Part shown: positions 10,510 to 21,515 of the stretch, piece by piece
Layout of the letters: each line of letters begins with the position of its first letter
Numbering within the stretch: the first letter of the stretch is position 1
Made by a program: the position numbers and the translations under genes
The notes under the pieces: generated by a model
Told to the model about the DNA's origin: nothing
The model's input: the letters and a program-made list of their open reading frames with translations, nothing else
Databases searched by the model: none
Assembly (NCBI GenBank): GCA_022559845.1
Contig: CM040125.1
Location: 322,841,829 to 322,905,828, forward strand
Length of the DNA: 64,000 nt
Direction of reading: 5' to 3'
DNA from: Amorphophallus konjac
Lineage: Eukaryota > Streptophyta > Magnoliopsida > Alismatales > Araceae

Positions 10510-11125
10510 CAGAGGGTGGCCGCAGGCTGGAGGCGCCAGTCGTGCCGGCGAGGGGGACGCCGGGCACGCCGGGCAAGCGGGGGCCCTAGCGTGCCGCTAA
10601 GGGACCCAAGGGGGTGTGCCAGGAAGCATCGTGCGGGTGTGCCGGCGACCGTAACGACGGGTGTGCCGGGTGGGCTCCTCCAGGGTGTGTGCCGGGCTAG
10701 GGCTGTTGGGAGGGAGCGTGAGGGGCAACCGTGGTGTACCGGTGAGGAGCCTTATGGGTGTGCCGGGCGAGGGCACACAAGGTGTGCCGGGTGGATGTCC
10801 CTACAGGCGTACTGGGGAAGGCTGCAGGAGCGTGCCGGGGAATAGTGAATAGGGCGTGCCGGCGAAGGCAAGCACCGAGCGTGCCGGGGAAGCCCTGCTG
10901 GAGAGGAGTGTGTCGGGGAGGACCACGCTGGTGTGCCGGTGAAGACCCGTATAGGTGTACCGGAGGGGGAGCTCCAAAGCTTGCCGGGGAAGGTTGCCAG
11001 GGCGTGCCGGCGAGGGACGCTCCGAAGCGTGCCGGGGAAGGGCCACTTGGCTATGCCGGTGAAGACCCGGGGGGGCGCGTGCCGGTGAAGGCCACCTTAG
11101 GGCGTGCCGGCGGAGGGGCCTTTTA
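10510..11125 (+). repeat. Word array GCGTGCCGGNGAAGG, left side of the Tat element
   Basis: About 22 copies of a 12-15 base word, GCGTGCCGGGGAAGG with variants (GTGTGCCGGTGAAG, GTGTACCGG), separated by 10-25 unrelated bases. The same word family appears in the same orientation at 44.3-44.5, 45.9-46.1, 46.5-46.7 and 47.5-47.9 kb. Confidence 0.8.
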
Positions 11126-11408
11126 GGCAGCGAGCCAGTGAAGGGGAGAAGGGAGGACTTCTTTGAACGGAGGACTTTCGGTGTTGTCCCTCAGGGCCCA
11201 CCGTGACTTTGTTGGGGCCGTCACTCCTTGTGGATGCACACCCGTGTTTTCTCTTACGCCTCTGGCCTAGGGGAAACTCTGCGTAAATTTCGTCAGAAAT
11301 TGGCAGCCTTTTATTCACTTTACTTGTAGTAGAGCCCCTTTACAGTTTTCATTTTTTTTTCGCCCGTGGCTTGTTCTGATCTTTTATTTGTCGTATCTTT
11401 GCAGATAA
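11126..11408. other. Spacer between the word array and the antisense gene
   Basis: Contains a block (about 11150-11318) that matches 46290-46480 in inverted orientation (CACAAGGAGTG, GGCAGC). The segment just before the antisense ORF ends in a pyrimidine-rich run and TTTGCAG at 11396-11402, a plausible 3' splice site of a 5'-UTR intron of the plus-strand gene. Confidence 0.45.
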
Positions 11409-13925
11409 ATGGCTGCCCCAAGTGGTTCCTCTGTTCCTTCTGCTACCGGTGCCGACTCTGTTCCTCCGCCTCCGGTGCCAGCCATCACGTGGCGTAATGT
11501 AGAAGACCTGGACAGGGAACATGTAGAAATAGCAGCACTGGCTGAGTCCTCGGGTTCCGAGGCCGAGACGATGGACTATCATCGGCTCTCTCGGGTTGAG
11601 AACCGCTTCACCTTCGACCGGACCGGCGAATATCGGAAGGACTTCCCAAAGGATAAGCATCTTATCTGGTTTCTGAAGTACTTCCGCTCCCAGGAGAGGC
11701 GGGAGCTACGAGCTGTGCGGGAGGTCGAGCAAGTGATTCTCCAAGCTCGTGACAGTTTGTTGTACAGTGTCCCGAGGAGCATCCCAATGTATTTGGTGGG
11801 GGAGGCCCGGGAATAGAAGCATGTCCTGGGGATCGAAGGGGTGCTGTCGGCCGAAGACAGATTGGTGCGAGCACCTCAATTCACCCCAGCAAAGTGGGAC
11901 ATGTCTGCTGGGCGGGTACAAGGCGAGCCGCCTCGCTTTGGTTTATTCCTGGCTCCCCTGAAGTGGGGCTATAGGGTGGAGCCGTTCATCCTGGATTGCC
12001 TGGCCGTCCGATTCAAGCATGAGCTGGCGCTGGGCTGGTTCGGAGAGTTGAAGCTCCAGGATGCTCACACATTCAGGGAAGGGGTAGTAGAATTCACGGA
12101 GTACGTGTTGTTCAACTATGCCCCATTACTGGTCCGGGCTGGCATTTATCACAGCATCTACGCCTCCCGCTACGGCTACCCCATCTCCAAGGGTCTCTGC
12201 TGCGGCATGATAGAAGTATTCAGCGCGGAGACCAATACTTTCTATACGGCAGAAGGCGAGACTTCACTTGATTTGTGGAGCCTCAGTCAGCTCTGCGGCA
12301 TGCCCATTGACGGGGGGCCCTATGAAGAAATATGCCTCCCAGATCTGATCAAGGATGAAACCAATGGGGATAGCTATTATTCCCTTGGCTATTCATACCG
12401 GTACCTGATGAAGGCTTACCGGGAACTGTACCAACTGGCACACGGAGGGAGGCAGCCTCCTCATGGGGACCAGAAGAGGGTCCGCATGACTCTGTGGCTA
12501 CAGTATTTTTACGATGGGCTAAAGCAATATGCAGAGTTTCCATGCATCGGCACCGCTGTTGCTCGTAAGAAGCGTGCCAAGCCCAAGACCGATGTGAAGA
12601 TTCCTTCCAGAGGACGCCGGAGTGGCCCCAATCCAATGGGGGTCGACCCGCTAACACATTGCGCCGCATACCTGACATACTGGCTGTGCTCATTTGCCAT
12701 GTCATACGGGGATGAGACAGTCATTTGGCTGGACGCCATCTACCCAGCATGTCAACTGGCGTGGGGGATCAAGCTGTCCCTATGCCCAGCCACTCTTTGC
12801 TTGATATACAAGGCGCTGGGGGACATCAGCACTCACCAATTCCTGAGGCAGGCTCGGTATGTATGTCCGCTGCATTTCTTTAATGCGTGGGTTTGCTCGT
12901 TGTTTCCGGAGTTTGCCCCGCGCACTCTTCAGGACTGGGGACTGGTGCCGAGGATGTTGGAATTTGCCAGCGCGGAGCCAGGCTCTACCTCCCAGCGGCT
13001 GTATGATATTCGGGGCCGATTAACAACGGTTCAGCAGGACGTCGCCGGCACCATCTACTTCTGGACGTTGGCCGCACATTCGAGCCCTCTGGTGAACAAT
13101 AAGAGGGAATGCAAAGATGATCAGGTGAAGAAGTACGTCCACCCCAGCAGCCAGGAAAATGTGGTCCGCTCGTTGTTGGAACCCGAGCTCAGAGACTGGG
13201 CCTTATCCATCCGTCCGAGCGTGCTGGCATTCAGGAAGGGGGATAACTTGCTGCTAGAACCGTACTACCCCTTCCAGTTTGGTCGAAACTTCGGATATGA
13301 TCAGCATATCCATGTTTATCATGCACAGTTCGGCCTGCCTTCGTGAAATCTTCGGGGGAGTTCGACCGCTGAGCATGCCAGAAGTTGGTGGGACTTCTTT
13401 CACCGGGCGGACCCCGCGACTTTCAGGGTGCCAGCCCCTGGCCGTATTCCTCGGGTGACCCCAGAATACGTGAAGTGGTGGAACGCCCGGACGGCCTTCT
13501 ATCGATTACATAAGACCGATTGCTAGGACGGGGCAGAGAGAAAATTTCTGAGCAAGCAGCCAGTGCCGGTGCTTGACATCAACCCGAAACATCTCCTTCG
13601 GCTCAAGAATAGACAGGACAAGGAGATGGCGGCGTATTTGGCCGCTCGCCGGGAGGCTCGGGAAGCGAGACCGACACCGCAGGTGAAGCTACCCCCAGTG
13701 GCGAAGGACGATTACAAGAAGACTCTGAGGGACCTTTGTCGGATAGGGAGTGACCGTCTGGAGCTCATCAATTATCTGCTCCCCATGAAAGAGGAGGGCA
13801 CTCCCGCGAAGAGCTGGCACCCGGAGAGAGACCCGATCTGCCCGTACTGTACGTTCATGAGGCAGGAGGAGAGGAAGCCTAAAATTATAAGGACACCACA
13901 TGGCTGTATGTCCTTCTCCGAGTGA
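11409..13925 (+). pseudogene. Antisense plant-mobile-domain (PMD) gene of the Tat element, first large exon
   Basis: One frame runs from the ATG at 11409 to 13925, broken by TAG (11814), TGA (13344) and TAG (13525). The central part (SLSQLCGMPIDGGPYEE, then MTLWLQYFYDGLKQY, HCAAYLTYWLCSFAMS and LALGWFGELKLQDAHTF upstream) has the layout of the plant mobile domain, the aminotransferase-like family shared by host MAIN/MAIL1-type proteins and by retroelements. Its role in transposons is not established. It lies antisense to gag-pol and converges with it, the position known for the extra ORF of Tat elements. Around 13870-13895 the reading frame shifts to one that continues TWLYVLLRVNGLKIED, so the PMD C-terminus is in the next segment. 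Confidence 0.7.
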
Positions 13926-16900
13926 ACGGGCTGAAGATTGAGGATCAGACGGATGCCATCCTGGGCAAGCGCCTGTAGGTCTCATATTACTATGCCGACG
14001 GGTGGGGCATGGACCATTTCAACCTTTTCTGCCACCTTTCGTCGAAGAAGCATGCGGACCTGGCTGATCTCACTGACCGTTGCCAGAAAATCGAGGACGT
14101 GTGCTGGCTAGTCCGGGAGGCGGCGCGTCGGGACAAGGAGTCGTCCCTGAGCTACTGGCCGATAACACTTCGGCTGTATACTGGCCCCCATGGTATGTGA
14201 TCTTCCCTCTTCCTTTTGTTCTCCTCCACCATCGTTATGACCTTTGTAGGGTATCGAATGCTAATCATATATATGTTTCTGATAGACCACCCCGATAGCG
14301 TGCAAATGGCGACGTACCGAAACTTTCTTCGGCTCGTCCAGAAGCCCGCCTATTTTGACGCTGCGTTGTCGGCCCCGACCACGACCCCTTTGCCCAAGGC
14401 AGCGAAGAGGCCCCGGGCTAAATCGCCTGTGAAAAAGGCGGTGGATGCTGCCAAGGTGGCCAAGCAGCGGGACGCGAAGCGGCGAAAAAAAGAGGCCGCT
14501 AAGGCTTCGACGGCTGCTCCACCGGCGCCACGAATCCCATCTTTCGAGGAGTTTGAAGTCGCCCAGGCCGAGCCGAGTCAGCCTGCCGGTTGGAATCTCC
14601 AACCATTAGTGTGTTTTTAAGGTCTATTTTCATTCTGAAGCAAGGCCCTGACACATAAATGTCTCTTCTTCTTTTTGTCTCAGCTGTTGTGGATGAGCCT
14701 GCACCCATGCCCGTTCCTAACGTGGAGGAGCCCGCTCCTGCGCTCATCCCCGATGTGGCAGAGCAAGCACCCGCGTGCATTCCGACGTGGGAGAGGCCGC
14801 GGTTGCAGCAGGGGAGGGTTCAGCACCGACTCCGACTCCCCGACCACGAGTCAAGGAGAGATCCTGGGCGAAGTCGCCTGTTAAGAAAGCGTTGGCTGCC
14901 GCCAAAGCGGTTGGGCGGCAAGAGGCAAAGTGAAGGAGGGCAGAGGTCCCCTCGACTTTGGCGGCTGTCTCTCCGGTGGCTCCCATTTTGTCGTTCGAGG
15001 AGGTCGAAGTCACTCGGGCCGAACCGAGCCGCCCCGCCGGTAAGACTTGTTGACCGCTGATATTCTTTGGGATTTATTTACTTCCCGGGGGTAGGGATTT
15101 CATGCGTACATGACATGTGTACTTCTTCCTTTCAGCCGGTACAGAGGAGCCGGCACCTGCACCGACCTCGAGTGAGAGAGAGACTGCGGCTCCTAGGGCA
15201 CCATCGCCTGTCAAGGAGGCCCTTGAGCCGCCTCATGTTGTAGAAGCCGGAGGGGGTATTTATCTACGTCCAGTTAATTGACTTCCTTCACTCTTAAGGC
15301 CTCATCGGCCCTGGTGTGATCCACCCTCTTCTTTTATGTAGCAGCCGTTGACACAGCAGTGATCGGGATATTGTGGCCCCGCCTGCATCTCCCGGCGACG
15401 CGCACGTACACGCGGAAGAGGTTGAAGTCCGACGTCCTATCCTCACCCGGTCTGCGTGAGGATGCGCCGATCATCGATCTCGAGGCGGAGGCCCCCTTGC
15501 CAGCAAGGGAAGAACCCGTGGCGGTCGAGTCTTCGTCGAGCGAAGAGGTAGATTATGATTACTCTTCCGAGGAGATGGCTTCTGGCGAGGGCATACCTGA
15601 GGCATCTGGGCCGCCCAAGTCGATCTTTAAGGTCCCTTCACACGCTAGCTCTCTGAGCCTGATAGAGGAGGCTACTGTAAGTGTGAGCTTGTTTGTGCAG
15701 GCCTTCCTTTGTGGCCATCTGTGACTTCATTCTTATTATTCTTGGATTTTCAGGAACCGATCGAGCCGGAGGCTGTGGAGGAGGCTGCTTCAGCCGCGCC
15801 GGTAGATCGCCCGGCGGGAGCCGATGCTGGCCTGGGCAAGCTAGCCCTTTTGTTCGAGGCCCTTCAACAGGAGACAGTCGCGAAGGCTTCAAGTGCTCCC
15901 GAGCCGGCGAATGAACCTTTGGAGGAGGGGGAGATCGAGCCCGAAGGCAGGATCACCCCGGTGGCCAAAGTAAGCACGTGGGCCTTGTGATTCTTCCTCA
16001 CCCTTTTCATTCTTGCGTGATTTGTTTTAGACAGCGGACGGCTAACTCTGCTTCACATGATTAGGTAATGCCGATGCCAGGGAAGACACCTGGCCGTGCC
16101 CGTAAGGCTGTCACCAAACGGAGGCTGACTATTGGTCCGATAGCAGGTGGAGCGGCCAGCTTCAGTCTCGGGCCCAGGGGCGGAGACCCTCGCAGCACTC
16201 GTGCAAGCGGGAGGCATACCCCGGCTAATGGTTCCGCTTCCGCCTCTCCTAAGGATCCTGGCCCAGATGGAGGACCCGCTCTTGAAGAAGATATTCACTG
16301 GACTTCGCGCACACCTGGAAGGATCCCAGGCGTGGGAAAGAGGTTTATCGGCGATGGCTTCGGGCCCAGCTTTGCTCGAAGCCCCTCCTTCGGCTACAGC
16401 AGCGGCACCGGCATCCCCATCCAAGGAGATGGCGGCGACACCAAGTGATTCGGCGGTGACCTTATCCATCTTCTGTCGAGCTACGCCGGCCAGGAGACTT
16501 GACTCTTGCTCTTCCATCTTCTTCGGTCGTAGTGGACGCTAATTTGTGGGCCGAGGTGGACAAGTCTATAGATTTTGTCCCTCCGACTGTGCCCTCGGTC
16601 AGCCACACCTCGTCAGGCGCACCGGTCCGACAGATGTTGGTAACATTGCAGACGATGCTCTTCACCGATCTTTCCTTGTCATATCGGGAGGTGCAGAGTA
16701 TAGTGACGCAGCTGACCAGGGCACTGCAAGTGTTGGGCTGCCCACTCGAGGAATGGTCGCGGTGGGCTTTATTGCTGCTAAAGTATGTTAAGCGTCGCGA
16801 GTTCCTCGAGACTCAAGCTCCCGGTGAGCGCGCTGCTCTCGATGCCCAGGCAGACGAATATTTACAAATTCTGGAGGCACGGCGCGACGATGAAGAGCAG

Positions 16901-17182
16901 CACGGGAAGGCCATGGTGGAAGGCCAGGGCGATGTTTGCTCCCTTAGGAATCGAATCGCGAAGCTGGAGGGCTACCTTGCCGCCGCCATGTCTGACCTTG
17001 CCCGAGCTGAGGAGGTAGTCGAGAAAGAAGGCGAGGCACTTGATGTCACCCAGGCCGAGATGGCATCCGTGGAGACCGGGCTCGCCCGACTCGAAGAACG
17101 GAGGGGCCGACTGCGCGACATGACAAACTTTCCTTGCGTCAGAATCCTCCCTCTTGAAGACATCTTCAGGGGTGTCAATTGA
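13926..17182 (+). pseudogene. Antisense PMD gene, downstream exons and introns, coiled-coil C-terminus
   Basis: Coding blocks alternate with non-coding intervals that begin GT and end pyrimidine-AG. Apparent introns: 14193-14285 (GTATGT...GATAG), 14589-14683 (GTTGGA...CTCAG), 15040-15135 (GTAAGA...TTCAG), 15256-15344 (GTATTT...GCAG), 15677-15753 (GTAAGT...TTCAG) and 15970-16064 (GTAAGC...TTAG). The exons encode Lys/Ala/Glu/Pro-rich low-complexity protein. The last exon (from about 16499) encodes a 200-residue helical, coiled-coil-like tail (RNRIAKLEGYLAAAMSDL, EKEGEALDVTQAEMAS) ending at the TGA at 17180. There are small frameshifts, for example near 14780 and 16150. The introns survive because the genomic RNA of the element is the other strand. 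Confidence 0.6.
14405..15250 (+). repeat. Tandem exon duplication in the antisense PMD gene
   Basis: The exon segment at 14405-14588 (AKSPVKKAVDAAK to SFEEFEVAQAEPSQPAG) recurs at 14870-15039 (AKSPVKKALAAAK to SFEEVEVTRAEPSRPAG), each ending at the same splice-donor position. A shorter third copy (SPVKEALEPPHVVEAG) is at about 15208-15250. The second copy carries a TGA. Confidence 0.7.
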
Positions 17183-18234
17183 GCGTGGCACCCCTTAGCT
17201 CCCCTCTTTTTATTCTTTTTGAAATGTAACACAGGGGTATGCCCCGAAGCACATGTCATTTAATCCTTTTTGAATGGAACAGAACATTTACAATTTCCCG
17301 TGTCCTTTCAGTGTGCGTGGCATTCACTCTAGGGGGATCTTCTTCTTTTTCTTTTTCTTCTTCCTCTGCTCTCCTTTCTTTCTCTTCTTCCTTTTTATCA
17401 TTTTTATCGGCACACACCGGTAGAGTGTAAGTCCTTGCGGTGGTCCGCTCTCGGGGAACCAGGTAGGGATCCATGTGGGGCACGGGAGAGTGCTCGCTCT
17501 CCCAGGGGGAGAACGAGGGGACCACTCTACCATGCCAAATGGGTGGACCACCGGTCTCTCCCAATGTCGGAATTGTGCACTAGCCTTAGGCGGAGGAGAT
17601 TGGGCCTCTTGTCGCTCGGAGGGGTGGCGAACGGAAATTTGCCCAACCAACGACCCGGATGGGAGGTCCAAACCAAAGGGAATATTCACCGCCCAGAGAA
17701 GATGGAGAGAAGGGTTTGTTTAGTCAATGGCCTGGACGGGAGGTCCAAGCCCAAGGGATACCCACCGCCCGGGGAGGACGGAGAGAAGAGTTTGTTTAAT
17801 TTTTGGTATCCCCGCTGATACGGGGTGATGGTTCGAAATGGCGGGGGGGGGGGGGGAGCCGTCTCCCCCCCCCCTTTTCCGTTTTCTTTCTCCTTTTTTT
17901 TGTTCTTCTTTCTCTTCTCTTCTTCCTTTTTCCCCTTTTTTTCTTCTTTCTTTTTCTATCTTTTTTTTCTCTTTCTTCTTCCTCCCCCCCCCCTTTTCTC
18001 TCCTTTTTTCTTTTTTTCCTTTTCTCCCCCTTTTTTTTCTCTCTCTCTTTTTTCTCTCTCTCTTTTCTTTCTTCTCTTCCCTCCTCTCATTCTCTTTTCT
18101 CTTATCTCCCTTTTTTTCTCTCTTTTTCTTCTTTTTTTTTCTTTTTTGTTGTTCCTTTTTGAGAATGTGAATGACGATCAGGTCATTCGGATAGCAATCA
18201 TGCAAATTCACCCAAGATAGGGTGAAGGATTATA
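17183..18234. other. Convergent spacer between the antisense gene and integrase
   Basis: No gene. It holds C/T-rich tracts (17340-17400 and 17870-18150), a 15-base G run followed by a C run (about 17842-17875), and a two-copy 74-bp repeat at 17657-17803 (GGGAGGTCCAA...GAGAAG.GTTTGTTTA). Long apparent ORFs in the C/T tract (Phe/Ser/Leu only) are composition artefacts. The segment just below the integrase stop may carry the polyadenylation signals of both convergent units; none is certain. Confidence 0.5.
17657..17803. repeat. Two-copy 74-bp tandem repeat
   Basis: 17657-17727 and 17731-17803 share GGGAGGTCCAA, CACCGCCC, GAGAAG and GTTTGTTTA in the same order at about 85 percent identity by eye. 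Confidence 0.7.
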
Positions 18235-19334
18235 TTATTGATTAAATGGGGGTGCTGGAGCGTGGTACAACCTCAAGTGTCTCCCATTAAGAGGCGAGAA
18301 TTGAACCTCCCCGCGGTGGTTGACAATTACATAAGCTCCACCCTCGTTGACTTTTTGGACTACGTAAGGTCCGAGCCAATTTTCATTCAGCTTACCCTTA
18401 GGGTTGGCGGCCATGACGTCTTTTCTCTTGACCATGACAAGGTCGCCTCTCTTGAATTCACGTTCCTTGACGAGATTGTCAAAGGCACGCGCTATTCGGG
18501 CCTGGTAGACCTGAATGTTCTGTTGGGCCTGAAGCCGCTTTCCTTCCAAACTGGAGAGCTCTTCGAGTCTTCGCTCGACGTTGGTCTGCCCTTCCTGGAC
18601 AAGCCCGTACTGGATGGCGACCCTAAGGGAGGGTACCTCCAATTCGACGGGGACAATTGCCTCCAAGCCGTATACTATAGAGAAAGGCGAGCAGCCCGTT
18701 GGGGTCTTGTATACGGTCCGGTATGCCCACAGTGTCTCATACATTTTCTCTTCCCAGTCCCTTTTGTTAGAACTAACAATCTTGGCCAGGAGAGTGCAGA
18801 GTGTTTTATTAAAGGCTTCGGCCAGCCCATTAGCCTGGGGATTGTAAGGAGTCGATGTCCTCCAGTCAATTTTGTACTTTTTCGCCAGCCGGTAGACTTT
18901 TGGTTGCGGAAGTGGCTGCCGTTGTCTGAGACAATCCGGTCGGGGGTGCCAAACCTGAATATGATGTTACGGCGGATAAATCTGGCCACGATCTCTCCGG
19001 TAACCTCTCTTAGGGCGACGACCTCTGCCCAACGGGAGAAATAATCAGTTGCCGCCAAAATGTATTTGCAGCCGGCGGATGACGCGGGTAAGGGACCCAC
19101 GACGTCTGTTTCCCATTGGGCAAACGGCCAACTGGGCACCGTTGGATGCAGCTGCACGGGTGGCCTTCTGGGTATGGTGGCATGCTCCTGACACTTCTGA
19201 CACGACTTAGCATATTTGCAGCAGTCGTCAAACATTGCCGGCCAATAGTAGCCAAGCTTCTTTATTTCGACCTTCATCTTCGGTCCTGCCTGGTGTGCAC
19301 CAGCTGTCCCGGCATGGACTTCCTTCATGACCCT
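18235..19334 (-). pseudogene. Tat integrase
   Basis: Two frames. The first (19328 to about 18900) has the N-terminal zinc-binding region (VHAGTAGAHQ, then CCKYAKSCQKC) and the first two catalytic acidic residues (QWETDVVGPLP and IVSDNGSHF). A frameshift near 18900 follows. The other frame (18744 to 18235) holds the rest: WAYRTVYKTPTGCSPFSIVYG, a coiled region, and the C-terminal KLNENWLGPYVV segment typical of the integrase tail. The third catalytic residue falls in the shifted stretch. A TAG at 19335 separates it from RNase H in the same frame. It would insert the cDNA into host DNA, but this copy cannot be made intact. Confidence 0.85.
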
Positions 19335-20060
19335 CTAGGCTTCTTCAGTGGACAGGCATCGGAGGAGTAATTTCTGTCTGGCGTCGGCCACAATCCGGAA
19401 TAATATTCCGTTTCGGAGCTCATAAGAGTCCTTGGTTCTCATTAGCTTGATCTTTTCTTCTCTTTGATTGGGCAGTTGCTGGTATCTGAACCACTGCATC
19501 AGAGGCTCCCTCCAGTCAGGTAGGCCAATGGCTTCTACTATGGCGACTTCCAGCTCCTCTTCTTCTGGTTCTTCTTCTATCATGCTGGGCACTTGGCGTT
19601 GATTTATCACTTGGATGTTGAGTAACCCATCTGGCGGCACTACTAGTGAGCTCGCCAGCTTTGCTAGGGCATCGGCCTGTGCATTATCTCCTCTGGCGAC
19701 ATGGCCTATTTCAAGGAGATAGAACCGCTCCATGAGCGCCTTTGCCTTAGTATAGTAAGGGAGCAGCTCGGGCTTCCGGACATCAAACTGCCCTTGGACT
19801 TGCTTGACGACCAGCAGTGAGTCACCGAATACTTGAAGCATTTTGATCTCCATTTGGAGGGCCACCTGGAGGCTGATGATCAGAGCTTCATACTCCGCTT
19901 CGGTATTTGTGCAGGGCTTGCTGATGCAGCAGGAAGTGTGCACTACCTCCCCCTCCGGGGATTTGAGGACGATGCCGGCTCCGGCCCGTACCTTGGTGCG
20001 CCCGGACGGGGTCGCTTCTGTTCTCGAGGCCCCATCAAAGTGTAGCTGCCAAATGGCTTG
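19335..20060 (-). pseudogene. Second (archaeal-type) RNase H of the Tat polyprotein and linker
   Basis: It starts in a frame shifted from the upstream RNase H at about 20050 and includes FDGASR, then GAGIVL, TEAEYEALI, FGDSLLVVKQ and ADALAKLAS, the conserved blocks of the additional RNase H found in Tat elements. An acidic linker (EEEPEEEELEVAI) and a short domain leading to integrase follow. The catalytic acidic positions (D in FDGA, E in AEYEA, D in FGDS) are present by eye. Confidence 0.8.
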
Positions 20061-21515
20061 TTGATCTGGTCCACCTCCAGTGTTTCATCTTCGGGCAGCT
20101 CAGTGGCCAGTGGGGAGTCTTCAGGCACGAGATGTGCTGTGAAGAAGTCCGCGACGGCTTGCCCCTTAACGGCCTTCTGCGGCACGTAGGTGACATCGAA
20201 CTCCATGAGTAGCACGGCCCATTTGCCAAGACGCCCCTTCAGGACCGGCTGGGAGAGGATGTGCTTGATGGGATCGGCTCTGGATATTAGATTCACCTCG
20301 TGAGACAGCATATAATGCCTCAGCTTCTTGACTGCGAAGACCAAGGCAAGGCAAATCTTCTCAATCGGGGTGTATTTGGCCTCTGCTCCCACCAACCTTC
20401 GGCTGAGATAGTAGAGAGCCTGCTCCTTCCCTTCCTCATTATTCTGGGCAAGCATTGCCCCTAGTGAATATTCGGTAGCCGCTATATAAAGAATAAGCGA
20501 TCTACAATTGACGGGTGCCCCCAGGACTGGCGGGGTCTTCAGGTATTCTTTTAGTTGGTCGAACGCATGCTGGCATTCGGGACCCCAGCTAAAGGGTGTA
20601 TTCTTCATCATCAGCTTGTGAAAGGGTTGGCAGCGCCCCGACAGGTTAGAGATAAACCTACGGATGTAGGCTAACCGACCTTGCAGAGACCTCAGCTCCC
20701 CCAGGCTCTTCGGAGGAGGCAGTTCCTGGATGGCTTTTATCTTGAAGGGGTCAATCTCGACTCCTCTGTGCCGGACAATGAAGCCGAGGAACTTCCCATT
20801 GGAAACGTCAAAGGCGCACTTCATGGGGTTCATCTTCAGCCCGTACTACCGGAGCCTCTGGAAGACGACCCTAAGATCATTCAAATGATCTCCCCTTTCC
20901 TTGGTCTTGATGACCAAATCATCAATGTAGCATTCGACTTTGCTATACAGCAGCTCGTCGAATATCTTGGTCATCGCCCGCTGATACGTGGCGCCGGCAT
21001 TCTTGAGGCCGAAGGGCATCCTCTTGTAGTGGAATATCCCCTTGGGCGACCTGAAGGCCGTGTGAATCCGATCGTGGTCAGCTATCCAGATTTGATTGTA
21101 GCCAGATGATCCGTCCATAAAAGACAGGGCCTCGTGGCCAGTGGTCGCGTCAATCATTACTTCGGTGATGGGCACCGGGAAGTCATCTTTCGGGCAGGCT
21201 TTGTTCAGGTCTCGAAAATCCACGCAAATCCTGATCTGCCCGTTCTTATTCTTCACCGGCACGATGTTAGCCAGCCAAGTAGTGTATTGGTTTTCTGCCA
21301 CGAAGCCGACGTCTATGAGCTTGTCAACCTCCTTGCAGATCTGGTTGATCAATTCTGGCCTCATACGCCGAGGAGACTACTTTACTGGCTCCATCTTGGG
21401 ATCAATGGCCAGAGTGTGCTGAGTCACTTCAGGGTTGAGTCCCTGCATCTCTTTGTAGTTCCAGGCAAAGCAATCCTGTAATTCTTACAGTAGCTTCACA
21501 TATTGTTCCCTCTCC
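19943..21515 (-). pseudogene. Tat reverse transcriptase and first RNase H
   Basis: One frame from about 21515 to 19943, interrupted by several stops, including TAG at 20846. RT motifs in order: RICVDFRDLNKACPKD, DGSSGYNQI, MPFGLKNAGATYQR and YIDDLV (20918-20929, the catalytic motif intact). Then comes the connection and RNase H with LYYLSRRLVGAE and KLRHYM. FSWGPECQHAFDQLK marks the start of the RNase H-like region. Gypsy-type domain order (RT before integrase) is clear. Confidence 0.9.

Noticed and set aside
9848..10845. Overlapping plus-strand frames of 146-215 codons
   Set aside because: Pyrimidine-rich and word-array DNA; composition alone keeps the frames open.
17803..18220. Four overlapping frames rich in Phe/Ser/Leu or Lys/Arg/Glu
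   Set aside because: Low-complexity C/T tract; no codon structure and no homolog-like motif.
18238..19044. 268-codon plus-strand frame
   Set aside because: Shadow of the integrase gene on the minus strand, which has clear family motifs.
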